A stretch of DNA of 64,000 bases, from the NCBI RefSeq assembly GCF_038433135.1, contig NZ_JBCDMV010000024.1, positions 31,891 to 95,890 on the forward strand, given 5' to 3'. Below the pieces are notes generated by a model, which did no database searches, was not told the origin of the DNA, and saw only the letters and a program-made list of their open reading frames with translations. The stretch is from Luteococcus sp038433135. Lineage in GTDB: Bacteria > Actinomycetota > Actinomycetes > Propionibacteriales > Propionibacteriaceae. The position numbers and the translations under genes were made by a program. Positions 34,200 through 42,241 of this stretch are shown piece by piece (the stretch's first letter is position 1; every line of letters begins with the position of its first letter).

Positions 34200-35036
34200 A
34201 TGGCTGACTCCCTGGCGAACCTGCGCAATCCCGTGGTGATCATGGCCTTCGAGGGCTGGAATGACGCCTCGGATGCCGCCACCAATGTAATCGACCACAT
34301 TGGGATCAGCTACGACGCCGACGTCGTCTTCGAGATCGACGGCGAGGACTACTACGACTTCCAGATGAACCGCCCGCGGGTCAGCATCGCCGAATCCGTC
34401 GAGCGGGAGATCGAGTGGCCGTGCGTGCAGATCGCCGTCGCGGAGCTCCCGGAACGCGACGTGGTGCTGGTCAGTGGCCCGGAGCCGAACCTGCGCTGGC
34501 GCAGCTTCTCCGCGGCCGTCGTCTCCGCCCTGCGCACCGTCAACCCGACGATGGTGGTGATCCTGGGCGCCATGCTCACCGACTCCCCGCACTCCCGGCC
34601 GCTACCCGTCACCGGCACCGCCAATGACGCGCAGCTGGCCACCACGCTGGGGCTGGAACCCTCCAACTACGAGGGCCCCACCGGAATCGTTGGAATCGTC
34701 GCCGACGCCGTCCGCCGTGCCGGGATGCCCGTGGTCTCGCTGTGGGCCCAGGTGCCGCACTATGTCAGCGACCCGCCCAACCCCAAGGCCACACTGGCGC
34801 TGCTGGTGCGGATCGAGGACCTGCTGGACACCCCCCTGCTGCTGGGAGACCTGCCGGAAATGGCACAGGCCTGGGAGCGCGGCGTCGACGAGCTGGCCAG
34901 CGAGGATCCGGAGGTGGCGGCCTACATTTCCCGGTTGGAGGCCGCCCAGGACGAGGAAGACCTGCCCGCCGCAACCGGCGATTCGATCGCCGCCGAATTC
35001 CAGCGTTACCTGCGTCGCCGCAATGAGGGCCACTGA
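34200..35036 (+). CDS. PAC2-family protein
   Basis: 278 residues. VVIMAFEGWNDASDAATNVI at the start and the DYYDFQMNRPRVSI, GPEPNLRW, GAMLTDSPHSRP and HYVSDPPNPKATLALL blocks define the PAC2 (proteasome assembly chaperone-like) family, common in actinobacteria close to mpa, trmI and metH as here. The function in bacteria is not settled, and the absence of 20S genes in this cluster makes a proteasome role less likely. C-terminal coiled segments are acidic. Leaderless start. Confidence 0.88.
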   Translation: MADSLANLRNPVVIMAFEGWNDASDAATNVIDHIGISYDADVVFEIDGEDYYDFQMNRPRVSIAESVEREIEWPCVQIAVAELPERDVVLVSGPEPNLRWRSFSAAVVSALRTVNPTMVVILGAMLTDSPHSRPLPVTGTANDAQLATTLGLEPSNYEGPTGIVGIVADAVRRAGMPVVSLWAQVPHYVSDPPNPKATLALLVRIEDLLDTPLLLGDLPEMAQAWERGVDELASEDPEVAAYISRLEAAQDEEDLPAATGDSIAAEFQRYLRRRNEGH

Positions 35037-35053
35037 CCTGCCAGTATTCGTCC

Positions 35054-35923
35054 ATGGACAAGTTCTTTGTGATGGGCGGCCACAGCGTGGACCGCATGGG
35101 ATTTGGCGCGATGCAGCTCTGTGGCCCCGGCGTGATGGGCGAGCCGGCCGACCGCGACGAGGCGCTCGCGGTGCTGCGCCGCGCCGTGGAGCTGGGCGTC
35201 AACCACATCGACACCTCTGAGTTCTACGGCCCGCAGGTCAGCAACCGGCTGATCCGCGAGGCCCTGCACCCCTATGCCGATGATCTGGTGCTGGTCAGCA
35301 AGGTGGGTTCCTACCGCGACGAGGCGGGCGCCTGGCTGCCGGCCCAGACCCCCGAGGAACTGATCCGCGACACCCACCAGAACCTGGAGACGCTGGGCAT
35401 CGACCGGCTGCAGGTGATGAACCTGCGGGTGATCCCCGTCGACGACCACTCCCCCGCCGACTACGTGCCGGTGCCCTTCGACGAGCAGCTCGACGCGATG
35501 CGACGCCTCGTCGACGAGGGTGCGATCGAGAACTTCGGCGTCTCCACCGTCACGCTGGAGCAGGCCCGGCAGGGCATCGAGGCCGGTGCGGTGCAGGTGC
35601 AGAATGCCTACAACCTGCGGCTGCGCGACGACGAGCCGACGCTGGAGCTGTGCCGGGACCGGGGCGTGGCCTATGTGCCCTACTTCCCGCTGGGTTCGGC
35701 CTTCGGCTGGTTCACGCGCGTCGACGAGGACCCGGCGGTTCTGGCCGTCGCCGAGCGGCTGGGCCACACTCCCGCCCAGGTGGGTCTGGCCTGGCTGCTG
35801 CACCACGCGCCCAACATCCTGCTCATCCCGGGCACCAGCAAGGGGGCGCACCTGGAGGAGAATCTTGGAGCCCGCGACGTGGTGCTCAGTGACGAGGACC
35901 TGGCGGAGCTGGAAACAGTCTGA
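35054..35923 (+). CDS. aldo/keto reductase
   Basis: 289 residues of a TIM-barrel oxidoreductase. GFGAMQLCGPGVMGE, LGVNHIDTSEFYGP (catalytic D and Y), LVLVSKVGSYRD (catalytic K), and NFGVSTVTLEQAR are AKR hallmarks, while the C-terminal IPGTSKGAHLEENL is the NADPH-binding loop. The catalytic His is replaced by the MNLRVIP sequence, as in the oxidoreductase subgroup of YajO/YdhF type. The substrate is unknown. It follows PAC2 by 17 bp and may be cotranscribed. Confidence 0.88.
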   Translation: MDKFFVMGGHSVDRMGFGAMQLCGPGVMGEPADRDEALAVLRRAVELGVNHIDTSEFYGPQVSNRLIREALHPYADDLVLVSKVGSYRDEAGAWLPAQTPEELIRDTHQNLETLGIDRLQVMNLRVIPVDDHSPADYVPVPFDEQLDAMRRLVDEGAIENFGVSTVTLEQARQGIEAGAVQVQNAYNLRLRDDEPTLELCRDRGVAYVPYFPLGSAFGWFTRVDEDPAVLAVAERLGHTPAQVGLAWLLHHAPNILLIPGTSKGAHLEENLGARDVVLSDEDLAELETV

Positions 35924-35935
35924 CGCACCGACGTG

Positions 35936-35987
35936 CCTCGTCAGGCTCGGCCATCGTGGTTGCGTACGATCATCGAGCTTGTCGAGG
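35936..35987. repeat. inverted pair of dispersed repeats acting as an intergenic hairpin
   Basis: CCTCGTCAGGCTCGGCCATC (35936-35955) faces an imperfect inverted copy ending GAGCTTGTCGAGG (35987), about 17 of 22 positions complementary. It lies between convergent AKR and SdpI-like genes, so it may serve as a bidirectional terminator. Same family as 16491 and 25079. Confidence 0.5.
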
Positions 35988-35990
35988 TGC

Positions 35991-36347
35991 CTACCCAGCG
36001 CGCTGCGCGGCTCGATCCGCCGCGCGGATGGCGCGCAGCTGGCACCAGACCACCGCGGCGAACAGGGGCAGCGCCACCAGGTTGACGCCAATGATGGTGG
36101 CGCCGGCGCCGATCAGCGCAAGCAGCACCAGCCCGCCGACCAGCAGGATCGCGGCCTCCCAACCAAGCCAGCGGGTGGCGGCAGCCTGGCCGGCGAACCA
36201 GGCCTCGTCGCTGGTCCGGGTGGACGGGGTTCGGATGCCCAGCACCGAGCCCGGGCGAAGGCGTCGGCTGCCGGCGGCCCAGGACAGCACCCAGACCACC
36301 GACCCCAGCACGATCATCAAGCTGGCCAGCAGCACGGAAGTGCCCAT
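35991..36347 (-). CDS. SdpI-family membrane protein
   Basis: 118 residues with three transmembrane helices. The motif VLGIRTPSTRTSDEAWFAGQ (GIRTPxTxxxxxxWxxxxR-like) is diagnostic of the SdpI/YhfL family, known for immunity to the SDP toxin in Bacillus; most actinobacterial members have no known partner toxin. It starts 8 nt after the rpe stop on the same strand. Confidence 0.75.
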   Translation of the reverse strand: MGTSVLLASLMIVLGSVVWVLSWAAGSRRLRPGSVLGIRTPSTRTSDEAWFAGQAAATRWLGWEAAILLVGGLVLLALIGAGATIIGVNLVALPLFAAVVWCQLRAIRAADRAAQRAG

Positions 36348-36355
36348 CGCGGGCC

Positions 36356-37015
36356 TCAGTGCCGGCAGGCCGCGACGGCCCTGGTGCGTAAGTCGTTGAC
36401 CATCTGGTCCGGATCGGCGGCGGAGTAGACGGCCGAACCGGCCACGAAGGTGTCGGCCCCGGCCGCGGCGCAGCGTTCGATGGTCTCCATCGAGACCCCG
36501 CCGTCCACCTGGATCCAGATCTCCTGCCCGGTCTTCTTGACCATTTCCCGGGTGCGCTCGATCTTGGGCAGCACCAGGTCGAGGAACTTCTGCCCACCGA
36601 AGCCGGGCTCGACGGTCATCAGCAGCACCATGTCCAGTTCGGTGAGCATGTCTGCGTAGGGCTCGATCGGGGTGGCGGGCTTCAGTGCCATCGACGCCCG
36701 GGCGCCCTGGGCGCGGATCTCCCGCGCCAGCCGGATCGGGGCGTCGGCGGCCTCGACGTGGAAGGTGACCGACTCGGCCCCGGCCTCGGCGAAGGCGGGC
36801 GCCCAGCGGTCGGCCTGCGCGATCATCAGGTGGATGTCCAGGAAGGCGTCGGTGTGCTTGCGGATGCACTCCACCACCGGCAGCCCGAAGGTCATGTTGG
36901 GCACGAAGTGGTTGTCCATCACGTCCAGGTGCACGCCGTCGGCGCTGGGAATCCGGGCGATCTCCCCGGTCAGGTTGGACAGGTCGGCATTCAGGACGGA
37001 GGGGGTGATTCGCAT
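36356..37015 (-). CDS. rpe: ribulose-phosphate 3-epimerase
   Basis: 219 residues of a TIM barrel. MRITPSVLNADLSNL, VHLDVMDNHFVPNMTFG (metal His and catalytic Asp), DIHLMI, MTVEPGFGGQKF, and IQVDGGVS (second catalytic Asp) are all present. It interconverts ribulose-5-P and xylulose-5-P in the pentose phosphate pathway. Its ATG is leaderless: TAGCCT stands 6 nt upstream, overlapping the divergent gene's -10. Confidence 0.96.
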   Translation of the reverse strand: MRITPSVLNADLSNLTGEIARIPSADGVHLDVMDNHFVPNMTFGLPVVECIRKHTDAFLDIHLMIAQADRWAPAFAEAGAESVTFHVEAADAPIRLAREIRAQGARASMALKPATPIEPYADMLTELDMVLLMTVEPGFGGQKFLDLVLPKIERTREMVKKTGQEIWIQVDGGVSMETIERCAAAGADTFVAGSAVYSAADPDQMVNDLRTRAVAACRH

Positions 37016-37020
37016 GTGTC

Positions 37021-37027
37021 TAGGCTA
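37021..37027. promoter_or_regulatory. overlapping -10 boxes of two divergent leaderless genes
   Basis: TAGGCTA serves as TAGGCT on the plus strand (6 nt to the ATG at 37033) and TAGCCT on the minus strand (6 nt to the ATG at 37015). Only 17 bp separate the two start codons. Confidence 0.6.
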
Positions 37028-37032
37028 TCGGC

Positions 37033-38250
37033 ATGGATCGTGAATTCGACGTCATCGTCTTCGGCGCCACCGGCTTCGTCGGTAGGTTGATTGCCGACGA
37101 GCTGCTGCGCTCGGCACCCACCGGCACGCGGGTGGCCCTGGCCGGGCGCGACGAGGCCAAGCTGCGCGCGCTTGCCGCCCAGACCGGCCACCCCGAGCTG
37201 CCCCTGGTGATCGCCGATGCCTTCGACGCCGACTCGCTGGGCCGGATGGCGCAGCGCACCGCCGTCGTGATCTCGGTGGTCGGCCCCTACGTGAAGTACG
37301 GCATGGCCACCGCGGGGGCCTGCGCCGCCCACGGCACCCACTACGTCGACCTGAACGGCGAGGTGCTCTTTGCCCGGGACATGATCGACACCTTCGACGC
37401 CCCCGCCAAGGCCTCCGGCGCGACGCTGGTCAACGCCTGCGGCTTCGACTCGGTGCCCTCAGACCTGGGCGTGCTGGCCGCCGCCACCGCCGCCCGGGAG
37501 GCCGGCGCCGGGGAACTGCTGGCCACCACCATGCACGTGCGCAGCTTCTCCGGCGGCATGTCGGGCGGCACCATCGATGCCCTGCGCACCCAGATCGACT
37601 CCTCCCGTCACGGGGTTCGCACGCCGGGCCGGTCGTCGTCGGATCCGTATGCGCTGAGCCCGGATCGCGACGCCGAACCCGAGCCCCGCAACCGGCGCAA
37701 TTCCTTTGTGTGGTTGGAGAGTTCGGCCGACACCCGGGAGTTCGCGGCGCCCTTCTTCATGGCCCGGTACAACGAGCAGATCGTGCGGCGCAGCAATGCG
37801 CTGCAGGCGTGGGCCTACGGCCGGTCCTTCCGCTACCGGGAACTGCACGACACCGGCAAGGGCCTCAAGGGCCTGGTCACGGGGCTGGGGATCGCCGCGG
37901 CGCTGCCGGCCTTCGTCGCCAGCCTCGCGACGCCCGGGCTGCGGCAGGTGGCCGACCGGGTGCTGCCCTCCCCCGGCGACGGCCCCAGCGAGCAGGCCCG
38001 GGCCAAGGGCCACTTCACCATCGAGGTGCACGCGGACACCACCTCCGGTCGACGGGTGGTGTCCACCGTCGCCGACCAGCGGGACCCGGGTTATGCCGGC
38101 ACGGCCGTGATGATCAGCCAGGCCGCGCTGGCGCTGGCCGCCGGTGAGGGCTTGGCCACCGGGGTCACGACCCCCGCCGCGGGGCTGGGCGAGCCCTATG
38201 CGGCACGCCTGCGCGGGCAGGGTTTCACCATCACGGCTGAGGTTGCCTGA
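37033..38250 (+). CDS. saccharopine-dehydrogenase-like / trans-acting enoyl reductase-type protein
   Basis: 405 residues. The Rossmann start FDVIVFGATGFVGRLIADEL, SVVGPYVKYG, GTHYVDLNGEV and NACGFDSVPSDLG are typical of the actinobacterial saccharopine dehydrogenase NADP-binding family, which includes mycobacterial trans-acting enoyl reductase. Many act on lipid intermediates, but the substrate here is unknown. A disordered stretch occurs at ~195-220. The next gene overlaps its stop (TGATG). Confidence 0.85.
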   Translation: MDREFDVIVFGATGFVGRLIADELLRSAPTGTRVALAGRDEAKLRALAAQTGHPELPLVIADAFDADSLGRMAQRTAVVISVVGPYVKYGMATAGACAAHGTHYVDLNGEVLFARDMIDTFDAPAKASGATLVNACGFDSVPSDLGVLAAATAAREAGAGELLATTMHVRSFSGGMSGGTIDALRTQIDSSRHGVRTPGRSSSDPYALSPDRDAEPEPRNRRNSFVWLESSADTREFAAPFFMARYNEQIVRRSNALQAWAYGRSFRYRELHDTGKGLKGLVTGLGIAAALPAFVASLATPGLRQVADRVLPSPGDGPSEQARAKGHFTIEVHADTTSGRRVVSTVADQRDPGYAGTAVMISQAALALAAGEGLATGVTTPAAGLGEPYAARLRGQGFTITAEVA

Positions 38251-38909
38251 TGCGCCTGGTCGACGGCGAACCCGACTTCACCCCCTGGGAGACGCTCCGT
38301 GTCCGTGAACTTGCCGACGCGTTGCTGGTGGCGGCCCGGAAGGATCGCCCTGGGCCAGTGCTGGTGGCCGTCGACGGTCGCGGCGCCTCCGGAAAGTCCA
38401 CCCTGTCAGGCCAGCTGAGCGCCCAGGTACCCGGCGCGGTGGTGGTGCACACCGACGACATCGCCTGGCATGAGCCGCTCTTCGCATGGTTCGGTCTGTT
38501 GGGCGACGGCGTCCTCAGCCCGCTCCGGGCTGGACAGCCGGTGGACTTCCAGCCGCCGGCCTGGCCGGCGCACGGCAGGGAGGGGCGGATCACGGTGCCC
38601 GCCGACACCCCGCTGGTCCTGGTCGAGGGCACCGGCGCCGCGCAGGAACACCTGACCGGTCTCTACGATGCGATCATCTGGGTGCAGGCCGACTTCGACG
38701 AAGCCGAGCGACGCGGGATCGCCCGGGACACCGTGCAGGGCGTGAACGGCGATGCAGCCGAGACCGTCGAGTTCTGGCACCACTGGATGCGGGCCGAACT
38801 GGCGCACTTCGCAGCGGACCGGCCGTGGGAACGCGCGGACCTGGTGGTGTGCGGCACCCCGTCGGGGCCGCTGTCACCCGGGACGGTGGCCGTTCACCAA
38901 CACAGGTAG
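38250..38909 (+). CDS. uridine-kinase-like P-loop protein
   Basis: 219 residues. The P-loop GRGASGKSTL near residue 44, HTDDIAWHE as a Walker-B-like or substrate segment, VEGTGAA and IWVQADFDEAERRGIARDT (lid-like Arg) match the phosphoribulokinase/uridine kinase group of nucleoside kinases. It overlaps the previous gene (TGATG), implying coupling. Its 3' end overlaps the convergent XRE-type gene by 16 bp. Confidence 0.75.
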   Translation: MRLVDGEPDFTPWETLRVRELADALLVAARKDRPGPVLVAVDGRGASGKSTLSGQLSAQVPGAVVVHTDDIAWHEPLFAWFGLLGDGVLSPLRAGQPVDFQPPAWPAHGREGRITVPADTPLVLVEGTGAAQEHLTGLYDAIIWVQADFDEAERRGIARDTVQGVNGDAAETVEFWHHWMRAELAHFAADRPWERADLVVCGTPSGPLSPGTVAVHQHR

Positions 38910-39781
38910 TGCAGACCAGCGGCCGGTGAATCCACCACTGCCTGTGCGGTGTTGGCGCTGATCAGCACACTCGACTCGATCTCGATCGAGGCTGCCTCCC
39001 CCGGCGGGCGGAACATTCGTCGCACCCGGGCCGGCACCTGGCCCTCAAAGACCACCTCCAGAATCAGGTACTCGGCCGGTCGCCGCAGCCCATAGCCACT
39101 GGCATCGGTCATGACGTCGGTCGGCGCAAAGTCCACCTCGTGGCTGACCAGGATCGAGCGGCCACGCTCGATCGGCTCATCCAGGCCGAACTCGACGGCG
39201 GTCAGATCCGGCGCCAGCCGCACCTGACGTCGAGGCGGGGCCAGTGAGCAACCCCGCGCCAGCACCTCCGCGTCGTCCGCACTCTCCACCACCACGGCCC
39301 AACGCTGCGCCCTGGGCTGAGCCGCGGTCATCAACAGCCGGGTGCGCATACCCCGCTCGGCGCCCGACGGGCCGATCAGAATCGTGTGGCTGATCGCGTG
39401 ATGGTTCCAGGCCTCGGAGGAGGGCAGGTCATACTTCTGGATCCACTCCTGCAGCAATTCCTCACGGCGCAGAATGCTGGCCAGGTCGGCCCGATCGGAA
39501 CCGGACGGCATGACGCTCACCAACCAGCCGGGTTCCACCTGCAAGACCTGCTCCAGGCTCCGAACGACCTCCAGCGACCTGGATCGGGTGGGAAGGGAGC
39601 GACCGGTGGCCCAGTAGCTGAGGGCCGCCACCGAGACGGCCGGGCCCATCGTCTTGAGGTGTGCGTGGATCCGGGCCAGCGACAGTCCCCGTGCCGAGAT
39701 CGCCTCGGAGAGCCGATCCGCGAAGGGATTGTGCAGACGCGACGGGTCAAGCTCTGACCGGCGCGCAATCACCTTGCCCAC
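38894..39781 (-). CDS. XRE-type helix-turn-helix regulator
   Basis: 295 residues. The N-terminal ~90 residues form a Cro/XRE-like DNA-binding domain (FADRLSEAISARGLSLARIH, then VSVAALSYWATGRSLPTRSR). The C-terminal ~190 residues are mixed alpha/beta (TRLLMTAAQPRAQRWAVVVE, YLILEVVFEGQVPARVRRMF) without a family I recognise. The GTG at 39781 has a GGGGG site 5 nt upstream; a frame extending to 39829 is less supported. Function unknown. Confidence 0.65.
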   Translation of the reverse strand: MGKVIARRSELDPSRLHNPFADRLSEAISARGLSLARIHAHLKTMGPAVSVAALSYWATGRSLPTRSRSLEVVRSLEQVLQVEPGWLVSVMPSGSDRADLASILRREELLQEWIQKYDLPSSEAWNHHAISHTILIGPSGAERGMRTRLLMTAAQPRAQRWAVVVESADDAEVLARGCSLAPPRRQVRLAPDLTAVEFGLDEPIERGRSILVSHEVDFAPTDVMTDASGYGLRRPAEYLILEVVFEGQVPARVRRMFRPPGEAASIEIESSVLISANTAQAVVDSPAAGLHYLCW

Positions 39782-39866
39782 TGGAACCCCCGTCTTCTTT
39801 ACCCAAAGACATTCTCGGTCGTGTTGCAATCAATATTACGGTATGTCGGATTGTCCAGTTCGTGAA

Positions 39867-41264
39867 TCACCGATGCCGCAGGAGCGCCAGAAACATCGCG
39901 TCGGTGCCGTGCCGGTGCGGCCAGAGCTGGACGAAGCGTTCGTCGGTGGCGGCCCGGCAGCCGGCAACCTCCGGCAGGTAGCTCGCGGCATCCAGGATCT
40001 CGACCCGCTCATCGGCCACTTTGGCGACGACGGTGCTGGTCTCCGCCCGGTGCGGGGAACAGGTGACGTAGGCGATCACCCCGCCGGCTGCCGCGGAATC
40101 GATCGCCGAATCCAGCAGTCGGCACTGCAGGTCGAAGAGCTCGGCAACCTCGGCCTGGGTGCGACGCCAGCGTGATTCCGGCCGGCGACGCAGGGAGCCC
40201 AGACCGGAGCAGGGCACATCGGCCATCACCCGGGTGAAGCTGCCCCGCTCCCACTGAGGTTTGGTACCGTCGCCGGTCACCACCTGCCACAAGTTCTGCG
40301 GGTAGGCCATCAGCGCCTTGCGCACCAGCTCGGCGCGGTGCTCGTGCGCCTCATTGGCCAGCAACGTCGAACCGTCGCTCTGGGCCAGCCCGGCCAGCAA
40401 CGCGGCCTTGCCGCCCGGCCCCGCGCACAGGTCCAGCCAGCGGCCCGGCTCGGCCTCCACCCGGCTGAGCGCCAGGGCCACCAACTGCGAGCCCTCGTCC
40501 TGCACCGCGGCGCGACGCTGCCGCACGGCGGCCAGATCCGACGGATTGCCCTCCCGCACCACACCGAAGGGCGAAAAGCGCGTCGGCTCGCCGCCGTCGG
40601 CCAACAGTTCGTCGCGTTCACACAGCCCCGGGCGCACCACCAGGGTGGGCACCGGCGGAACATTGTCGGCTACCAGGGCCCGCTCCAGTTCGTCGGCGGG
40701 CAGCACATTGGCCCAGGCGTCGACGATCCACCGCGGATGCCCGGTGCGCAGCACCAGCGCCCCATTGCTGCCCATCCCCGCGGTCAGCTCGTCAAGCCAC
40801 TCGTCGAAAGTCCTGGCCGCCACCTTGCGGATGATCGCATTGACCACCCCGGTGGTGCGCTCGCCCAGCGCGATGCCGGCCAGGTCCACCGAGGTGGAGA
40901 CGGCGGCGTGGGTCGGGGTGCGCATCCCGAGCAGCTGGTGGGTGCCGAGCCGCAGCACGTCGACGATGGCGGGCTGCAGCGTGTCCAGCTTGCGGTCACC
41001 GGCCGCCTCGATGATCCGGTCGTAGGTGCCCTCCCAGCGGCAGGTGCCGTTCACCAACTCAGTGCACAGCGCCGCCTCCTGGCTGGTCAGATCGTGCGCA
41101 CGGGCCTGTTCGGCCAGCGCCAGGTTCGCGTAGGCGCCGGATGCGTGCACGTCGCGCAGCGTGTCGAAGGCCGCCATCCGGGCCAGGTCAATGAAGCGCT
41201 CCGGCGCCCGGTCGGGCAGGAAACCCTCCCGCTGGGCGCGGTCACGACGGTCGCGCTGGTTCAT
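39867..41264 (-). CDS. rsmB: 16S rRNA m5C967 methyltransferase RsmB (Fmu/Sun)
   Basis: 465 residues. The N-terminal NusB-like RNA-binding domain (ARMAAFDTLRDV...ALCTELVNGTCRWEGTYD) is followed by the AdoMet methyltransferase: LDLCAGPGGKAALLAGLA, then ADVPCSGLGSLRRRPESRWR (first Cys) and YVTCSPHRAETSTVV (TCS Cys nucleophile). It methylates 16S rRNA. Its ATG overlaps the fmt stop (TGATG). Confidence 0.93.
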   Translation of the reverse strand: MNQRDRRDRAQREGFLPDRAPERFIDLARMAAFDTLRDVHASGAYANLALAEQARAHDLTSQEAALCTELVNGTCRWEGTYDRIIEAAGDRKLDTLQPAIVDVLRLGTHQLLGMRTPTHAAVSTSVDLAGIALGERTTGVVNAIIRKVAARTFDEWLDELTAGMGSNGALVLRTGHPRWIVDAWANVLPADELERALVADNVPPVPTLVVRPGLCERDELLADGGEPTRFSPFGVVREGNPSDLAAVRQRRAAVQDEGSQLVALALSRVEAEPGRWLDLCAGPGGKAALLAGLAQSDGSTLLANEAHEHRAELVRKALMAYPQNLWQVVTGDGTKPQWERGSFTRVMADVPCSGLGSLRRRPESRWRRTQAEVAELFDLQCRLLDSAIDSAAAGGVIAYVTCSPHRAETSTVVAKVADERVEILDAASYLPEVAGCRAATDERFVQLWPHRHGTDAMFLALLRHR

Positions 41265-42214
41265 CACTGTTCCCCTTCCTGGGCCAGGTCGAAGCCGACC
41301 GGAGGCTGGTGCAGACCACGCGCCCAGTCGGCGGCGGCCATCTCCTTCTTGCCGAAGGCCTGTACCCGCAGCAGCTCCACCGCACCGTCGCCGGCGCCGA
41401 CGAAGACTTGCTTGCGGGTGGTGTGCAGCCTGCCCGGCGCGAGCGGCTCGACGCCGTCGGGCAGGGCGGAGGGACGGGCCAGCCAGATCTTGAACCGCTG
41501 GCCGTCGAGTTCGGTCCAGGCGCCAGGGTTGGGATTGGCGCCCCGGATCAGCGCCGCAATCCGGCGGGCGGGCTGGGCCCAGTCCACCCGGGTCTCGTCA
41601 ACGGTCAGCTTGGGCGCCAGGCTGATCCCGTCGACGGGCTGCGCGCTGGGCTGCTTGCCCTCCGCGACGTCTGCCAGCGTGTCCACCAGCAGCTGTGCAC
41701 CCGAGACGGCAAGGCGGTCGAGCAGGTCGGCGGAGGTGTCCAGTTCGGCGACCGGTTCCGTCCGGGTGCGGTAGACCGGCCCGGCGTCCAGCTCGGCCAC
41801 CAGCTCGAAGGTGCTGGCACCGGTGGAACTCTCACCGGCCATGATGCTGCGCTGCACCGGGGCGGCGCCGCGCCAGGCGGGCAACAGCGAGAAGTGCAGG
41901 TTGATCCAGCCGTGGGTGGGAATGTCCAGCACGTGCTGCGGCACCAGCGCGCCGTAGGCGACCACCGGGCAGGCATCGGGGGCCTTGGCGCTGAGCCACT
42001 CGACGAAGTTGGCGTCGCGCGGGTGGGCGGGCTTGACCACCTCCAGACCGAGCTCGGCGGCCTTGAGCGCGACCGGCGAGGGACGCAGCTTCTTGCCGCG
42101 TCCGGCCGGGGCATCGGGCCGGGTGACCACGCCGACCACCTCGTGTCCGGCGGCCAACAGGGCTTCCAGACTGGGCACGGCAGGCTCGGGGGTTCCGGCA
42201 AAGACGATTCTCAC
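41264..42214 (-). CDS. fmt: methionyl-tRNA formyltransferase
   Basis: 316 residues. The formyltransferase signature is present: RIVFAGTPEPAVPSLEALL, INLHFSLLPAWRGAAPVQRS (N, H and the SLLP loop of the active site), then ELDAGPVY and the C-terminal OB-like tRNA-binding domain (LDGQRFKIWLARPSALPDGV). It formylates initiator Met-tRNA. The GTG start has TAGATT 6 nt upstream, so it also has a leaderless promoter although priA lies only 27 bp upstream. Confidence 0.95.
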   Translation of the reverse strand: MRIVFAGTPEPAVPSLEALLAAGHEVVGVVTRPDAPAGRGKKLRPSPVALKAAELGLEVVKPAHPRDANFVEWLSAKAPDACPVVAYGALVPQHVLDIPTHGWINLHFSLLPAWRGAAPVQRSIMAGESSTGASTFELVAELDAGPVYRTRTEPVAELDTSADLLDRLAVSGAQLLVDTLADVAEGKQPSAQPVDGISLAPKLTVDETRVDWAQPARRIAALIRGANPNPGAWTELDGQRFKIWLARPSALPDGVEPLAPGRLHTTRKQVFVGAGDGAVELLRVQAFGKKEMAAADWARGLHQPPVGFDLAQEGEQ

Positions 42215-42220
42215 CCGGCC

Positions 42221-42226
42221 AATCTA
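42221..42226 (-). promoter_or_regulatory. -10 box for a leaderless fmt-rsmB transcript
   Basis: TAGATT on the minus strand, 6 nt before the fmt GTG, in the priA-fmt gap. Confidence 0.4.
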
Positions 42227-42241
42227 CCGGTCGTCGCCGGG

